In this document: piece after piece, positions 34,435 through 42,803 of the stretch
Layout of the letters: each line of letters begins with the position of its first letter
How positions within the stretch are numbered: the stretch's first letter is position 1
Made by a program: the position numbers and the translations under genes
NCBI GenBank assembly: GCA_038182865.1
Contig: CP116226.1
Location: 2,108,001-2,172,000 of the forward strand
Reading direction: 5' to 3'
From: Microbacterium enclense
GTDB lineage: Bacteria > Actinomycetota > Actinomycetes > Actinomycetales > Microbacteriaceae
DNA length: 64,000 nucleotides
Notes under the pieces: generated by a model
The model's input: the letters and a program-made list of their open reading frames with translations, nothing else
The model's database searches: none
Told to the model about the DNA's origin: nothing

Positions 34435-35280
34435 ATGACGGATGCCACCAGCTCGCTGCCCCCGATCGCCATCCTCGGCGCCGGCTCCATGGGAGGTGCC
34501 ATCCTCCACGGACTCGTCGCCGCAGGCCTGACGGGCGGCGGTGTGACCGCCACCAACCGGTCGATCGCGAAAGCCGCCGAGCTCGCCGACCTCGACGGGG
34601 TGACGAGCGTCGCCCTCGAGGTCGCTCCCGACGGCAACGCCGCGGCCGTCGCATCCGCCGAGATCATCCTCATCGGGGTGAAGCCCGCCATGGTGCCCGA
34701 CCTCCTCGACGAGATCGCTCCGCACCTGCGCCCGGGGGCGGTCGTGGTGAGCCTCGCCGCCGGTGTGACCCTGGACACGTTCGCGGCGCACCTCGGCGAT
34801 CAGGTGGCGACGCTGCGCTCGATGCCGAACACCCCCTCCCTCGTCGGGAAGGGCGTCACCGGACTGGCCGCGGGGCCGGCGGCGTCCGCCGACGATCTCG
34901 CGGTCGTGCGCGCCCTGTTCGAGACGGTCGGCGTCGTGCTCGAGGTGCCCGAGTCGCAGATCGACGCGGTGTCGACGATCTCGGGGTCGGGTCCGGCGTA
35001 CGTCTTCCTGCTCGTCGAGGAGTTCACGAAGGCCGCCGTCCGCATGGGCTTCGACGACGTTCAGGCCCGACTGCTCGCCGAGCAGACGTTCATCGGGGCG
35101 ACCACCCTGCTGGCCGACTCCGACGTCGACCCGGCCGAGCTGCGCCGCCGGGTGACGAGCCCGAAGGGCACGACGGAGCGCGCCATCGCGGTGCTCCACG
35201 ACGCGCGTCTCGACGACACCTTCACCACGGCTGCCGAAGCGGCGTTGGCCCGCGCGAAAGAACTGGCCGCCGGGACCTGA
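34435..35280 (+). CDS. proC: pyrroline-5-carboxylate reductase
   Basis: 281 residues. N-terminal Rossmann motif AILGAGSMGGAIL, then ILIGVKPAMVPDLLDEI and RSMPNTPSLVGKGVTG. The C-terminal dimerisation domain has VSTISGSGPAYVFLLVEEF and RRRVTSPKGTTERAI, the proline/P5C-binding signature. It makes proline from P5C with NAD(P)H. TAGACT (34423-34428) ends exactly six bases before ATG 34435, so I chose that start over the in-frame GTG at 34429. Confidence 0.95.
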   Translation: MTDATSSLPPIAILGAGSMGGAILHGLVAAGLTGGGVTATNRSIAKAAELADLDGVTSVALEVAPDGNAAAVASAEIILIGVKPAMVPDLLDEIAPHLRPGAVVVSLAAGVTLDTFAAHLGDQVATLRSMPNTPSLVGKGVTGLAAGPAASADDLAVVRALFETVGVVLEVPESQIDAVSTISGSGPAYVFLLVEEFTKAAVRMGFDDVQARLLAEQTFIGATTLLADSDVDPAELRRRVTSPKGTTERAIAVLHDARLDDTFTTAAEAALARAKELAAGT

Positions 35281-35283
35281 GAC

Positions 35284-35958
35284 TCAGCGGTCGAGGGCGG
35301 CGAAGCGTTCGATGTCGGAGTTCGTGCCCGACACGATGACGAGATCGTGGTTGGTGACGACCGTGTCGGCCTCGGCGTAGCGGAAGGGGCGCCCGGGGCT
35401 CTTCACCCCGACGACCGTCACGTTGTACTTCGTGCGCACGCCCGACTGGTTCAGCCCCACCCCGCGGATGAGCTTCGGCGGGTACATCTTCGCGAGGACG
35501 AAGTCGTCGTCGAAGCGGATGAAGTCGAGCATCCGCCCGCTCACCAGGTGCGCGACACGCTCGCCGGCTTCGGCCTCGGGATAGATGACGTGGTTCGCGC
35601 CGACGCGCGCGAGGATCTTGCCGTGCGACTGCGACACCGCCTTCGCCCAGATCTGCGGCACCTTGAGGTCGACGAGGTTCGCGGTGATGAGCACCGATGC
35701 CTCGATCAGTGAACCGACGGCGACGACGGCCACCTGGAAGTCCTGCGCGCCGATCTGACGCAGGGCGTCGATGTTGCGGGCGTCGGCCTGTACGGCGTGG
35801 GTGACTCGCTCCGACCACTTCTGCACGAGTTCGAGGTTGCCGTCGACGGCCAGGACCTCGCGGTCGAGACGATCGAGCTCACCGGCGCACGCCGCGCCGA
35901 ACCGACCGAGCCCGATGACCAGGACCGGGGCGTCACTGCGGATGCGTTCAACCAACAA
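35284..35958 (-). CDS. ktrA: Ktr/Trk potassium uptake RCK subunit
   Basis: 224 residues: an N-terminal RCK Rossmann domain (VLVIGLGRFGAACAGELDRL, EVLAVDGNLELV, ADARNIDALRQIG) and a C-terminal RCK-C domain. The size fits KtrA/CeoB-type regulators that bind nucleotide and gate the membrane subunit. It starts at TTG 35958 (a second TTG follows), overlapping the ktrB stop by 11 bases with GAAAGG upstream, so it is coupled to ktrB. Its stop is four bases from the convergent proC stop. Confidence 0.9.
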   Translation of the reverse strand: MLVERIRSDAPVLVIGLGRFGAACAGELDRLDREVLAVDGNLELVQKWSERVTHAVQADARNIDALRQIGAQDFQVAVVAVGSLIEASVLITANLVDLKVPQIWAKAVSQSHGKILARVGANHVIYPEAEAGERVAHLVSGRMLDFIRFDDDFVLAKMYPPKLIRGVGLNQSGVRTKYNVTVVGVKSPGRPFRYAEADTVVTNHDLVIVSGTNSDIERFAALDR

Positions 35959-37390
35959 TGGGCCTTTCGACGGGCAGCGCGTACAACTGCGATCGAGACG
36001 AGGCCGCGACCGCGGCGGCGAGTGTCACAGTACCAATGCGCCCCATGAACATGGTCACGGCCAGCACGTACACAGCGGGGTCGGGCAGTTCGGCGGTGAG
36101 TCCCGTCGACAGCCCCACGGTGGCGAAGCCCGAGATGACGTCGAACAGCACGTGCTCGATCGGTGCGTCGGTGATCCGGCTGATGGTGACCGTCGAGAGG
36201 GCGACGATGGTCGCGCCCCATGCCACGACCGAGAGGGCCACGCGCTGCACGTCGCTGGGGATGCGCCGACCGAACGCCTGGACGGAGGGGCGCCCCTTCG
36301 CCTCCGAGAACACGGCCAGGGCGAGGACAGCGAGGGTCGTCACCTTGATCCCTCCGGCGGTGGATGCCGAGCCCCCGCCGACGAACATGAGCATCGATCC
36401 GACGATGAGGGTGGATCCGTTCAGGTCGCCGATGTCGATCACCGAGAAGCCGCCGGAGCGCGTCATCGCGGAGAGGAAGAAGGCTTGGAACGTCGTGTCC
36501 CAGGCATCCATGCTCCCGAACGTGAGCGGGTTGTCGTATTCCAGCAGGAGAATGACGCCCGCACCGGCGAAGAAGAGGATCACCGTCGTGATGATGGTGA
36601 GCTTCGCGTGCAGCGACCACAGGCGGAAACGCCAGTAGTGACGCCACAGGGTGAAGATCACCGGGAACCCGATCGAGCCGAGGAAGACGCCCATCATGAG
36701 GACCGTCAGCAGGAAGTAGTCCTGCGCGAACGGCGTGAGCCCGTCGGCGTTGGGGACGAATCCCGTGTTGGTGAACGCCATGGCCGCGTAGTACGGCGCC
36801 TCCCACAGGGCGACGAGGGGATTGATCCCCCCGATCACGAGCGAGGGGTAGATGAGGACGGTGAGACCCGCCTCGATCACGAGCGTCGAGAGCGCGACGG
36901 TCCGCAGCAGCTGACCGACTTCGCCGAGGCGGACGGTCTGCCCTTCGTTGACGGGGCCGCCGTGGGCGCGCAGGGGGTTGCTGTCGCCAGCGGCGATGAG
37001 CTTGGCGCGCAGGCCGAGGCGCTTCGAGATCACGAGACCGAGGATCGAGGCCAACGTCAACACGCCGAGCGCCCCGACGTTGACGCCGATGTACGTGATC
37101 ACGTGCCCGAGCGGCGACCAGTGGGTGTACATGTTCACCGTCGACAGCCCGGTCACGCAGATCGTCGAGACCGCGGTGAAGAGCGCGTCGGCGAAGGGGG
37201 TGCGCTCTCCGTCGGCCGCTGCCTGGGGCAGCGAGAAGAGGGCGGTGAACAGCAGGATCAGCGTGATGAAGACCAGGACCGCGAATCGCGCCGGGGATGC
37301 CGTCGTCAGATTCCGCAGTCTGTCCCATGCCTCGGACGCCATGCGTCGCACGCGTACGGAGACGCGCACCTCGTTCGGCGTCGCCGCCAT
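35948..37390 (-). CDS. ktrB: Ktr/Trk potassium channel-like membrane subunit
   Basis: 480 residues with the four-repeat M1-P-M2 architecture. The four selectivity-filter segments are visible: STICVTGLST, AFTNTGFVPN, AMTRSGGFSV and GFATVGLSTG, each with the key glycine. GGGSASTAGGIKVTT is the intramembrane loop after repeat 3. It takes up K+ (with Na+ in Ktr systems), gated by the RCK subunit encoded downstream. Start ATG 37390 after GGGAGCGGC. Confidence 0.92.
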   Translation of the reverse strand: MAATPNEVRVSVRVRRMASEAWDRLRNLTTASPARFAVLVFITLILLFTALFSLPQAAADGERTPFADALFTAVSTICVTGLSTVNMYTHWSPLGHVITYIGVNVGALGVLTLASILGLVISKRLGLRAKLIAAGDSNPLRAHGGPVNEGQTVRLGEVGQLLRTVALSTLVIEAGLTVLIYPSLVIGGINPLVALWEAPYYAAMAFTNTGFVPNADGLTPFAQDYFLLTVLMMGVFLGSIGFPVIFTLWRHYWRFRLWSLHAKLTIITTVILFFAGAGVILLLEYDNPLTFGSMDAWDTTFQAFFLSAMTRSGGFSVIDIGDLNGSTLIVGSMLMFVGGGSASTAGGIKVTTLAVLALAVFSEAKGRPSVQAFGRRIPSDVQRVALSVVAWGATIVALSTVTISRITDAPIEHVLFDVISGFATVGLSTGLTAELPDPAVYVLAVTMFMGRIGTVTLAAAVAASSRSQLYALPVERPIVG

Positions 37391-37458
37391 GCGCCGCTCC
37401 CTTCGGTGCCCGAACCCGAATCATGGTACTCGGGCGGGGGCGCGGCTAACCTAATGCC

Positions 37459-37854
37459 ATGGCGGACATCTTCGACGTGATCGCTGACGGAACGCGTCGC
37501 GACATTCTGCAGCTACTCCTCGATCGGGCGACCGGCGGTGAGCGGGGGACGAGCGTGTCACAGATCGTGTCGGCGCTGGGCGTGAGCCAGCCGACCGTCT
37601 CCAAGCACCTCAAGGTCCTGCGCGAGGCGCAGCTGGTCACCGTCCGCGAAGAAGGGCAGCACCGCTACTACAGTCTCGCCGTCGCCCCGCTCGACGAGGT
37701 CGACGACTGGCTCGTGCCGTTCTTCTCGGTGGATGCCGAGAACGAGCCCGCTCTCCCGGAATCGGCGATGCACGCGGCCGAGGTCGTGGGGCGTGCGGCG
37801 GCGTCGGTCAAGCACTCGGTCACCTCGGCATTCCGCAAGCTTCCCGGCCGATGA
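37459..37854 (+). CDS. ArsR-type winged-helix regulator
   Basis: 131 residues. FDVIADGTRRDILQLLLDR, then VSQIVSALGVSQPTVSKHLK (recognition helix) followed by VLREAQLV and REEGQHRYYSL (wing). The C-terminal region is acidic, then Lys/Arg-rich, without Cys metal sites. It is divergent from ktrB (68-bp gap), though it may act elsewhere. TAACCT (37447-37452) ends exactly six bases before ATG 37459. Confidence 0.88.
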   Translation: MADIFDVIADGTRRDILQLLLDRATGGERGTSVSQIVSALGVSQPTVSKHLKVLREAQLVTVREEGQHRYYSLAVAPLDEVDDWLVPFFSVDAENEPALPESAMHAAEVVGRAAASVKHSVTSAFRKLPGR

Positions 37855-37895
37855 GCGGCATCCGTCACATATTCGCGTCACAGTAGGCGCATAGG

Positions 37896-37925
37896 TTTAC
37901 AGCCGTCACACGCAGACCCTAGAGT
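37896..37925 (+). promoter_or_regulatory. promoter of the small HTH gene
   Basis: TTTACA (37896-37901) and TAGAGT (37920-37925) are 18 bp apart. The resulting leader of about 40 nt includes a CGGGTG/CACCCG hairpin (37938-37953) and AAGGG seven bases before ATG 37970. This gene, unlike many neighbours, has a leadered mRNA. Confidence 0.55.
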
Positions 37926-37969
37926 GTCCAGCATCATCGGGTGAGTGCACCCGTAACGAAGGGTGAACG

Positions 37970-38161
37970 ATGGCAGAGCTTCCCGACATGCGCTTCCTGA
38001 CGGTCGCGGAGGTCGCGGAGCTCATGCGTGTGTCGAAGATGACGGTCTACCGTCTGGTTCACGCCGGCGAACTGCCGGCGGTGCGCTTCGGACGCAGCTA
38101 TCGGGTACCCGAATCGGCGGTCGCCGAGGCCGTGCAACGTCCGGTGTCAGACGTCGGCTAG
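37970..38161 (+). CDS. small MerR/excisionase-type HTH protein
   Basis: 63 residues, a single DNA-binding domain: FLTVAEVAELMRVSKMTVYR, then AGELPAVRFGRSYRVPESAV. This BldC/excisionase-like class is widely conserved in actinobacteria beside the bS22 gene, as here, so a housekeeping regulatory role is likelier than a phage one. The stop codon overlaps TAGACT (38159-38164), a possible -10 for the bS22 transcript. Confidence 0.85.
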   Translation: MAELPDMRFLTVAEVAELMRVSKMTVYRLVHAGELPAVRFGRSYRVPESAVAEAVQRPVSDVG

Positions 38162-38243
38162 ACTGATCCGAGGCTTTTTTCCAACGCCTGCTGTTCCCGG
38201 GGGCCGACATCGGCACCCAGACCCCGACTTAGTGAGGTTTTCC

Positions 38244-38342
38244 GTGGGTTCTGTCATCAAGAAGCGCCGTAAGCGCATGGCGAAGAAGAAGCACCGCAAG
38301 CTGCTTCGCAAGACTCGTCACCAGCGCCGCAACAAGAAGTAA
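38244..38342 (+). CDS. small ribosomal protein bS22 (AURKAIP1/COX24-like)
   Basis: 32 residues, starting at GTG 38244 with GTGAGG upstream: MGSVIKKRRKRMAKKKHRKL, then LRKTRHQRRNKK. The extremely basic sequence matches the actinobacterial 30S protein bS22 known from mycobacterial ribosome structures. It is short enough to be missed by length filters. The gene follows the small HTH gene, the usual actinobacterial arrangement. Confidence 0.9.
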   Translation: MGSVIKKRRKRMAKKKHRKLLRKTRHQRRNKK

Positions 38343-38409
38343 GCGGCCACCACACCGAGCGCCTGTCCGAAGCGACGGGCGCTTCGTGTATCGGTCACCT
38401 GGAGGAAGC

Positions 38410-38703
38410 ATGCAGTCCATCACGATCGCCGAGTTGCGCGCCGGACGCGACCGTCCGCTCATCGACGTGCGCGAGGAGCACGAGTTCGCCGCGGGCCACG
38501 TGCCCGGCGCCGTGAACCTGCCGATGTCGACGCTGGGGGAGCACCTCGAAGAGCTTCCGGCCGAGCCGTTCGACGTCATCTGCCAGGCGGGTGGCCGCTC
38601 GGCCCGCGTCGTGGAGGCCCTCTCCGCCCGCGGACACGACGCGACCAACGTCGAGGGTGGCACCGGCGAGTGGATCGCGGCGGGCTACGACGTCGAGGCG
38701 TGA
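38410..38703 (+). CDS. single-domain rhodanese-like protein
   Basis: 97 residues. LIDVREEHEFAAGHVPGAVN and the active-site loop CQAGGRSARVVEAL, with catalytic Cys and the terminal GGTGEWIAAGYDVE, are all present, so it should be an active sulfurtransferase. Start ATG 38410 after GGAGGAAG. It lies upstream of a glutaredoxin-like gene, but a TAGGAT -10 before that gene suggests separate transcription. Confidence 0.9.
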   Translation: MQSITIAELRAGRDRPLIDVREEHEFAAGHVPGAVNLPMSTLGEHLEELPAEPFDVICQAGGRSARVVEALSARGHDATNVEGGTGEWIAAGYDVEA

Positions 38704-38746
38704 CCTCGCGGCCTGACCGGTCGTCTCATCCTCCTAGGATGAAACA

Positions 38747-39025
38747 GTGACGACCCTCACGCTGATCGGGAAACCCGACTGTCATCTCTGCGAGGTCGCC
38801 GAACAGATCGTCGAGACGGTCGTCGCCGAACTCCCCTCCGACGTGGCCGATCGTGTCACGATCTCCCACGCCTCGATCGCCGATGACGCGGCGCTCTACG
38901 AGAAGTGGTGGGAGAAGATCCCTGTCGTCCTCGTCGACGGGGAACTGCACGCGCACTGGCGCGTGTCGGCCGACCGACTGCGCGCCACCCTCCTGGCGGC
39001 CAATCCCGAAGGAGCCTCCGCGTGA
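38747..39025 (+). CDS. glutaredoxin-like thioredoxin-fold protein (DUF836)
   Basis: 92 residues: LTLIGKPDCHLCEVAEQIVE with a CHLC redox motif near the N-terminus, and KIPVVLVDGELHAHWRV with the cis-Pro. TAGGAT (38735-38740) ends exactly six bases before GTG 38747. The stop overlaps the Dabb gene start by four bases (GTGA), so the two are coupled. Probable thiol-disulfide oxidoreductase; partner unknown. Confidence 0.88.
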   Translation: MTTLTLIGKPDCHLCEVAEQIVETVVAELPSDVADRVTISHASIADDAALYEKWWEKIPVVLVDGELHAHWRVSADRLRATLLAANPEGASA

Positions 39026-39324
39026 GCATCCGACACATCGTCCTCTGGAAACTCGCGGCCGACGACGCCGACACCCGTGCCCTGCACGCCGAGCAGATCG
39101 AAGAACGACTGCTCGCGCTGCGCGGAGTCATCGACGAGATCGAGCACATCGAGATCGGCCGCAACGTCGCGTATCCGCAGGCCAACTGGGATGTCGCCCT
39201 CGTGAGCGAGTTCGCGGACACCGAGGCTCTGGAGCGGTACCAAGTGCACCCCGCGCACCAGGAGGTCGCGACGTTCGTGCGGTCGGTCGTCGCCGAGCGC
39301 GCCAGCGTCGACTACCCCGCGTGA
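39022..39324 (+). CDS. Dabb (stress-responsive A/B barrel) protein
   Basis: 100 residues from GTG 39022, overlapping the previous stop by four bases with GGAG upstream. IRHIVLWKLAADDADT, EHIEIGRNVAYPQANWDVAL, EFADTEALERYQVHPAHQEV and the final SVDYPA are the Dabb pattern. These dimeric ferredoxin-like barrels have varied or unknown roles. Coupled to the glutaredoxin-like gene. Confidence 0.88.
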   Translation: MSIRHIVLWKLAADDADTRALHAEQIEERLLALRGVIDEIEHIEIGRNVAYPQANWDVALVSEFADTEALERYQVHPAHQEVATFVRSVVAERASVDYPA

Positions 39325-39329
39325 TCGCA

Positions 39330-39354
39330 GCGCGACCGCCGCGGGCGGTCGCGC
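39330..39354. terminator. 11-bp hairpin between convergent genes
   Basis: GCGCGACCGCC (39330-39340) and GGCGGTCGCGC (39344-39354) pair perfectly around GCG, six bases after the Dabb stop and 21 bases before the end of the convergent ABC gene. It could terminate from both sides. Confidence 0.6.
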
Positions 39355-39374
39355 CCTGCGCGGTCGGGGGCCCA

Positions 39375-40442
39375 TCAGCCGAGCGCGCGGATGACCGCGG
39401 GGACCGTCGCGAGAGCGATGCGGACCCGGGCATGGTCATCCAATCGCTGATCGACGGCGTGCTCGACGACCACACGGACACCGTCCGAGGTCCGCACCGT
39501 CGAGCGGCGGGCGCCGCCGAGGAACGTCGTGCCCTCGACCACGGCATCCATCCCGGCCTCGTCGGGGCCGACGAGCACCACGTTCTCGGGGCGGACGACG
39601 ACCTCGCAGTGCCCGTCTCGGACGGCGTGGACGAGGGGGAGCTCCTGTCCCCACACCTCGACGATCGCTCCCTCGACGATCCCGGGGACGGCGCTCACCG
39701 GACCCAGTACCTCCGCGACGGCGGGCTCGTCGACGCGGGCGTACATCTCGTCGGGGCACCCCGCGGCGACGATGCGGCCGTGATCCATGACCACGAGCCG
39801 GTCGGCGACGGCTGCCGCCTCGCTGGAGTCGCGGGTGAACCAGAGGGTCGTGACCTCGCGTTCGCGCAGTTCGCGCACGACTCGTTCGCGCGTCGTGCTG
39901 CGGGCCGCGGTCGGCAGGGCGGCCAACGCGTCGTCGAGGACGAGTGCGCCGGACCGGGTCGCGAGTGCTCGCGCGAGAGCCCACCGCTGCCGGTCGCCCC
40001 GGGAGAGGCGGTGGACGAGCTTCTCGCCGGTGCCGAGGCCGACGAGATCGGTCAGCCGTGCGGCTTCGGAGAGCGGTTCGGGTGCGCCTGCGCGCCGGAC
40101 GACAGCGGCGATCGATGCGTGGACCCGGCCGAAGCGGGCGATCGGTGTCCGATCGCTCACCCCCGGGACGCGGGGAGCCGTCGGCCCCGAACGGCCGTCG
40201 ACGAGGACCGTGCCCGCATCCGCCCGTTCGGCTCCCCTCACGATGCGCAGGAGGGTCGTCGCGCCGCACCCCGACGGTCCGACGAAGGCCACGATCTGGC
40301 CGGGGTCGATGTCGAGATCGAGGTCCCGCACCACCGGCGTACCCGCTCGATCGCGACGCACGCCCCGCAGCGCGATCGCCCAGCCCTCCGGACGCGGTCC
40401 GTCTGCGGCGGGAGACGGACCCTCGGTGGTCACGGCGATCAT
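39375..40442 (-). CDS. ABC-type ATPase homologue with degenerate catalytic motifs
   Basis: 355 residues in the layout of a sugar/iron-type importer ATPase plus C-terminal TOBE region (about 235-350). The nucleotide motifs are altered throughout. Walker A is GPSGCGATT with Ala61 in place of Lys, the signature is LSRGDRQ instead of LSGGQ-Q, Walker B ends LDD (Asp171 instead of Glu), and the H-loop His is Arg204. The Q-loop Gln is not visible. The frame is intact with normal codon use, so this looks like a maintained pseudoenzyme. No permease or binding protein adjoins it. TATCGT (minus, 40449-40454) ends six bases before ATG 40442. Confidence 0.82.
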   Translation of the reverse strand: MIAVTTEGPSPAADGPRPEGWAIALRGVRRDRAGTPVVRDLDLDIDPGQIVAFVGPSGCGATTLLRIVRGAERADAGTVLVDGRSGPTAPRVPGVSDRTPIARFGRVHASIAAVVRRAGAPEPLSEAARLTDLVGLGTGEKLVHRLSRGDRQRWALARALATRSGALVLDDALAALPTAARSTTRERVVRELREREVTTLWFTRDSSEAAAVADRLVVMDHGRIVAAGCPDEMYARVDEPAVAEVLGPVSAVPGIVEGAIVEVWGQELPLVHAVRDGHCEVVVRPENVVLVGPDEAGMDAVVEGTTFLGGARRSTVRTSDGVRVVVEHAVDQRLDDHARVRIALATVPAVIRALG

Positions 40443-40474
40443 GCGTTCACGATAGAAGGAGGCCGTGACGCGAC

Positions 40475-40502
40475 GACCCCCGGGGAGTGAACCCCGGGGG
40501 TC
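40475..40502 (-). terminator. 11-bp hairpin after aspS
   Basis: GACCCCCGGGG (40475-40485) pairs perfectly with CCCCGGGGGTC (40492-40502) around AGTGAA. It lies downstream of aspS on the minus strand and upstream of the ABC-like gene, so it should separate the two transcripts. No T-tract follows. Confidence 0.6.
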
Positions 40503-40541
40503 GGTCGCTCGAACCTTTGCGCCGTGACGCGCGGTCGGCTC

Positions 40542-41879
40542 TCAGGGGGCCAGACGGGTCGGGCCGCGGAAGAGGTAGGTCACCTCGCGGATCGACGACT
40601 CACCCAGCAGCAGCATGAGAACGCGCGCGAGGCCCATACCGAAGCCACCGTGCGGGGGAGCGCCGAAGCGGAAGAAGTCCAGATAGAAATCGAGGTGCTC
40701 GGGGTCGAGCCCCTTCTCCTTCGCCTGCTCGACCAGCACGTCGACGCGGTGCTCGCGCTGTGCGCCGGTGGTGATCTCGACGCCGTTGAAGAGCAGGTCG
40801 TACGACTTCGTCAGCCCGGTCTCCTCGTCACGCATGTGGTAGAACGCGCGGATCTCGGGGTGGTAGTCGGTGATGAAGACGAACTGGTGGCCGAAGGTCT
40901 CGGCCACGTGCGCGGCGATCTGACGCTCGCCCTCGGGGTCGAGGTCGCCGTCGGTGCGGGGGATGTCGTAGCCGCGGGCGGCGACGATCTCGCGCGCCTC
41001 GGCGAGAGGGATGCGCGGGAAGGGCAACGTCGGTACCTGCACCTCGATGCCGAACAGCTCCTGGATCTCGGCGCCGTGCTTGTCGGCGACGGCCTGGAAC
41101 GCCGTCTGCAGCAGCTCCTCCTGCATGCGCGCGACGTCTTCGTGCGAGTCGATCCAGCTGATCTCGGCGTCGATCGAGGTGAACTCGGTCGCGTGACGGC
41201 TCGTGAACGAGGGGTCGGCGCGGAAGGCGGGGGCGATCTCGAAGATCTTGCCGAAGCCGGCGACCTGGGCCATCTGCTTGAAGAACTGCGGGCTCTGGGC
41301 GAGGTACGCGGTCTTGTCCTCGAAGTAGGGCACCTCGAACAGCTCGGCGTTGGACTCCGACGGGGATGCCATGAGCTTCGGCGAGTGCACCTCGATGTAG
41401 TCGCGCTCGACCCAGTAGGTGCGCATCGCGTGCTCGAGCGTGGTCTGCACGCGGAAGATGAGGTTGTTGCGGCGCTGACGCAGGTCGATGAAGCGCCAGT
41501 CCATCCGCTTGTCGGGGCTGCTGTCGGCGGCGATGGGGGTCTCGGGGTTCGCCGCGGCCGCGATCACGAGCTCGCCGACCTTGATCTCGACTCCGCCCAG
41601 CTTGACCCGCTCGTCGTGCTTGAGCTCGCCGCGCACGGTGAGGAAGGTGCCGGTGGCCAGCGCGCCGATGGTCTCGGTGAGGGCGAGGGCGGCGGCATCC
41701 TGTTCCGTCTCTTCGGAAGGACGCGTCGCCGGGTTGACCAACTGCACGGCACCCGTCTCGTCACGCAGGACGACGAACTGCACCTTCTTCTGATCGCGGA
41801 CGGTCTCGACCCACCCCGACACCTCGACGGGGCCGGCGGGAAGGGATTTCAACTGGCTGACCAGGACGCGTTCACTCAC
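40542..41879 (-). CDS. aspS: aspartate-tRNA ligase, archaeal-type (probably non-discriminating)
   Basis: 445 residues. It lacks the GAD insertion of bacterial AspRS (about 590 residues) and matches the archaeal/eukaryal type: an N-terminal OB fold (VEVSGWVETVRDQKKVQFVV), motif 2 (FKQMAQVAGFGKIFEIAPAF, then RADPSFTSRHATEFTSID) and motif 3 (FGMGLARVLMLLLG). Such enzymes in bacteria are often non-discriminating and also charge tRNA-Asn, needing the GatCAB amidotransferase; that is inference here. TAGACT (minus, 41888-41893) lies eight bases before GTG 41879. Confidence 0.92.
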   Translation of the reverse strand: MSERVLVSQLKSLPAGPVEVSGWVETVRDQKKVQFVVLRDETGAVQLVNPATRPSEETEQDAAALALTETIGALATGTFLTVRGELKHDERVKLGGVEIKVGELVIAAAANPETPIAADSSPDKRMDWRFIDLRQRRNNLIFRVQTTLEHAMRTYWVERDYIEVHSPKLMASPSESNAELFEVPYFEDKTAYLAQSPQFFKQMAQVAGFGKIFEIAPAFRADPSFTSRHATEFTSIDAEISWIDSHEDVARMQEELLQTAFQAVADKHGAEIQELFGIEVQVPTLPFPRIPLAEAREIVAARGYDIPRTDGDLDPEGERQIAAHVAETFGHQFVFITDYHPEIRAFYHMRDEETGLTKSYDLLFNGVEITTGAQREHRVDVLVEQAKEKGLDPEHLDFYLDFFRFGAPPHGGFGMGLARVLMLLLGESSIREVTYLFRGPTRLAP

Positions 41880-41918
41880 GAGGAGACAGTCTACGTGCGG
41901 GTGTCGTGCGGCCGCGCG

Positions 41919-42803
41919 TCAGCGTCCGGCGCCGGCGGAGAGCCCCGCCTTGACGTGCCGCTGCGCGGCGAGGATCACCACGAGAGCCGGGACGCTCGCG
42001 ATGAGGGATGCCGCCATGGTCGCGGCCCACGTGTTCAGATTCGAGTTGCTCAGCGCGAAGATCAGCACCGAGACGGGGTACATCTCGTTGCGGTTGACCA
42101 GGGTCAGGCCGAACAGCAGATCACCCCAGCTGAAGAGGAACGCGAACACGCCCGCGGTGACGATCGCGTTGCGAGAGAGCGGGATGACGATGCGCCAGAG
42201 CGTGCCGAGCGGTCCGAGTCCGTCGACCGTCGACGCCTCGATGACCTCGACGTCGAGGCGTAGCATGAACGCTCGCATCACGATGATCGCGAACGGGACG
42301 CCCGCGGTCGCGTTGGCGAGGATGAGGCCGATGAACGTGTTCAGCAGACCCCAGGTGTTGAACATCGCGTAGAAGGAGGTCGCGAGGACGACGCTCGGGA
42401 TCATCTGCGCCAGCAGCAGCAGGATGAGGGCCAGGCTCACGGCGCGCGACCGCAGGCGACTCAGGGCGTAGGCGGCGGGGATGGCGACGGCGAGGGTCAC
42501 CAACACGGATCCGAGGGCCACCAGCAGAGACACCCGCAGACCGCCCAGGCCGGCGTCGTCGAGGGCGGTCTCGTATCCGCCGAGCCCGGGGGAGGTCGGG
42601 AACCAGGCGGTGTCCGCGGAGTTCGCCGTGGGTTGGAGAGAGGCCGACACCATCCAGTAGACGGGGAAGAGATAGACCGCCAGCACGACCACCGTGACGA
42701 GGGTCCAGCCCCATCCGCGTCGGCGTCGTCGTGTGCCGGACTCCCCGGAGCCGGTGGCCACGACGGGCGCGGGCGAGACGGGGGCGGAGTGCAGCGTGGT
42801 CAT
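41919..42803 (-). CDS. ABC importer permease (CUT1, MalG-like)
   Basis: 294 residues with six predicted helices and the EAA loop EVIEASTVDGLGPLGTLWRI (about 190-210). The MalG-type C-terminal half ends RHVKAGLSAGAGR. It pairs with the upstream permease, overlapping its stop by four bases (ATGA). It brings a sugar-like substrate across the membrane. No ATPase gene is in the operon; these importers usually share a general MsmK-type ATPase encoded elsewhere. Confidence 0.92.
   Translation of the reverse strand: MTTLHSAPVSPAPVVATGSGESGTRRRRRGWGWTLVTVVVLAVYLFPVYWMVSASLQPTANSADTAWFPTSPGLGGYETALDDAGLGGLRVSLLVALGSVLVTLAVAIPAAYALSRLRSRAVSLALILLLLAQMIPSVVLATSFYAMFNTWGLLNTFIGLILANATAGVPFAIIVMRAFMLRLDVEVIEASTVDGLGPLGTLWRIVIPLSRNAIVTAGVFAFLFSWGDLLFGLTLVNRNEMYPVSVLIFALSNSNLNTWAATMAASLIASVPALVVILAAQRHVKAGLSAGAGR

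Noticed and set aside
39375..40442. Sequencing error as the explanation for the missing Walker A Lys
   Set aside because: Walker B, signature and H-loop are altered as well, by in-frame substitutions at separate sites; a single error cannot explain this.
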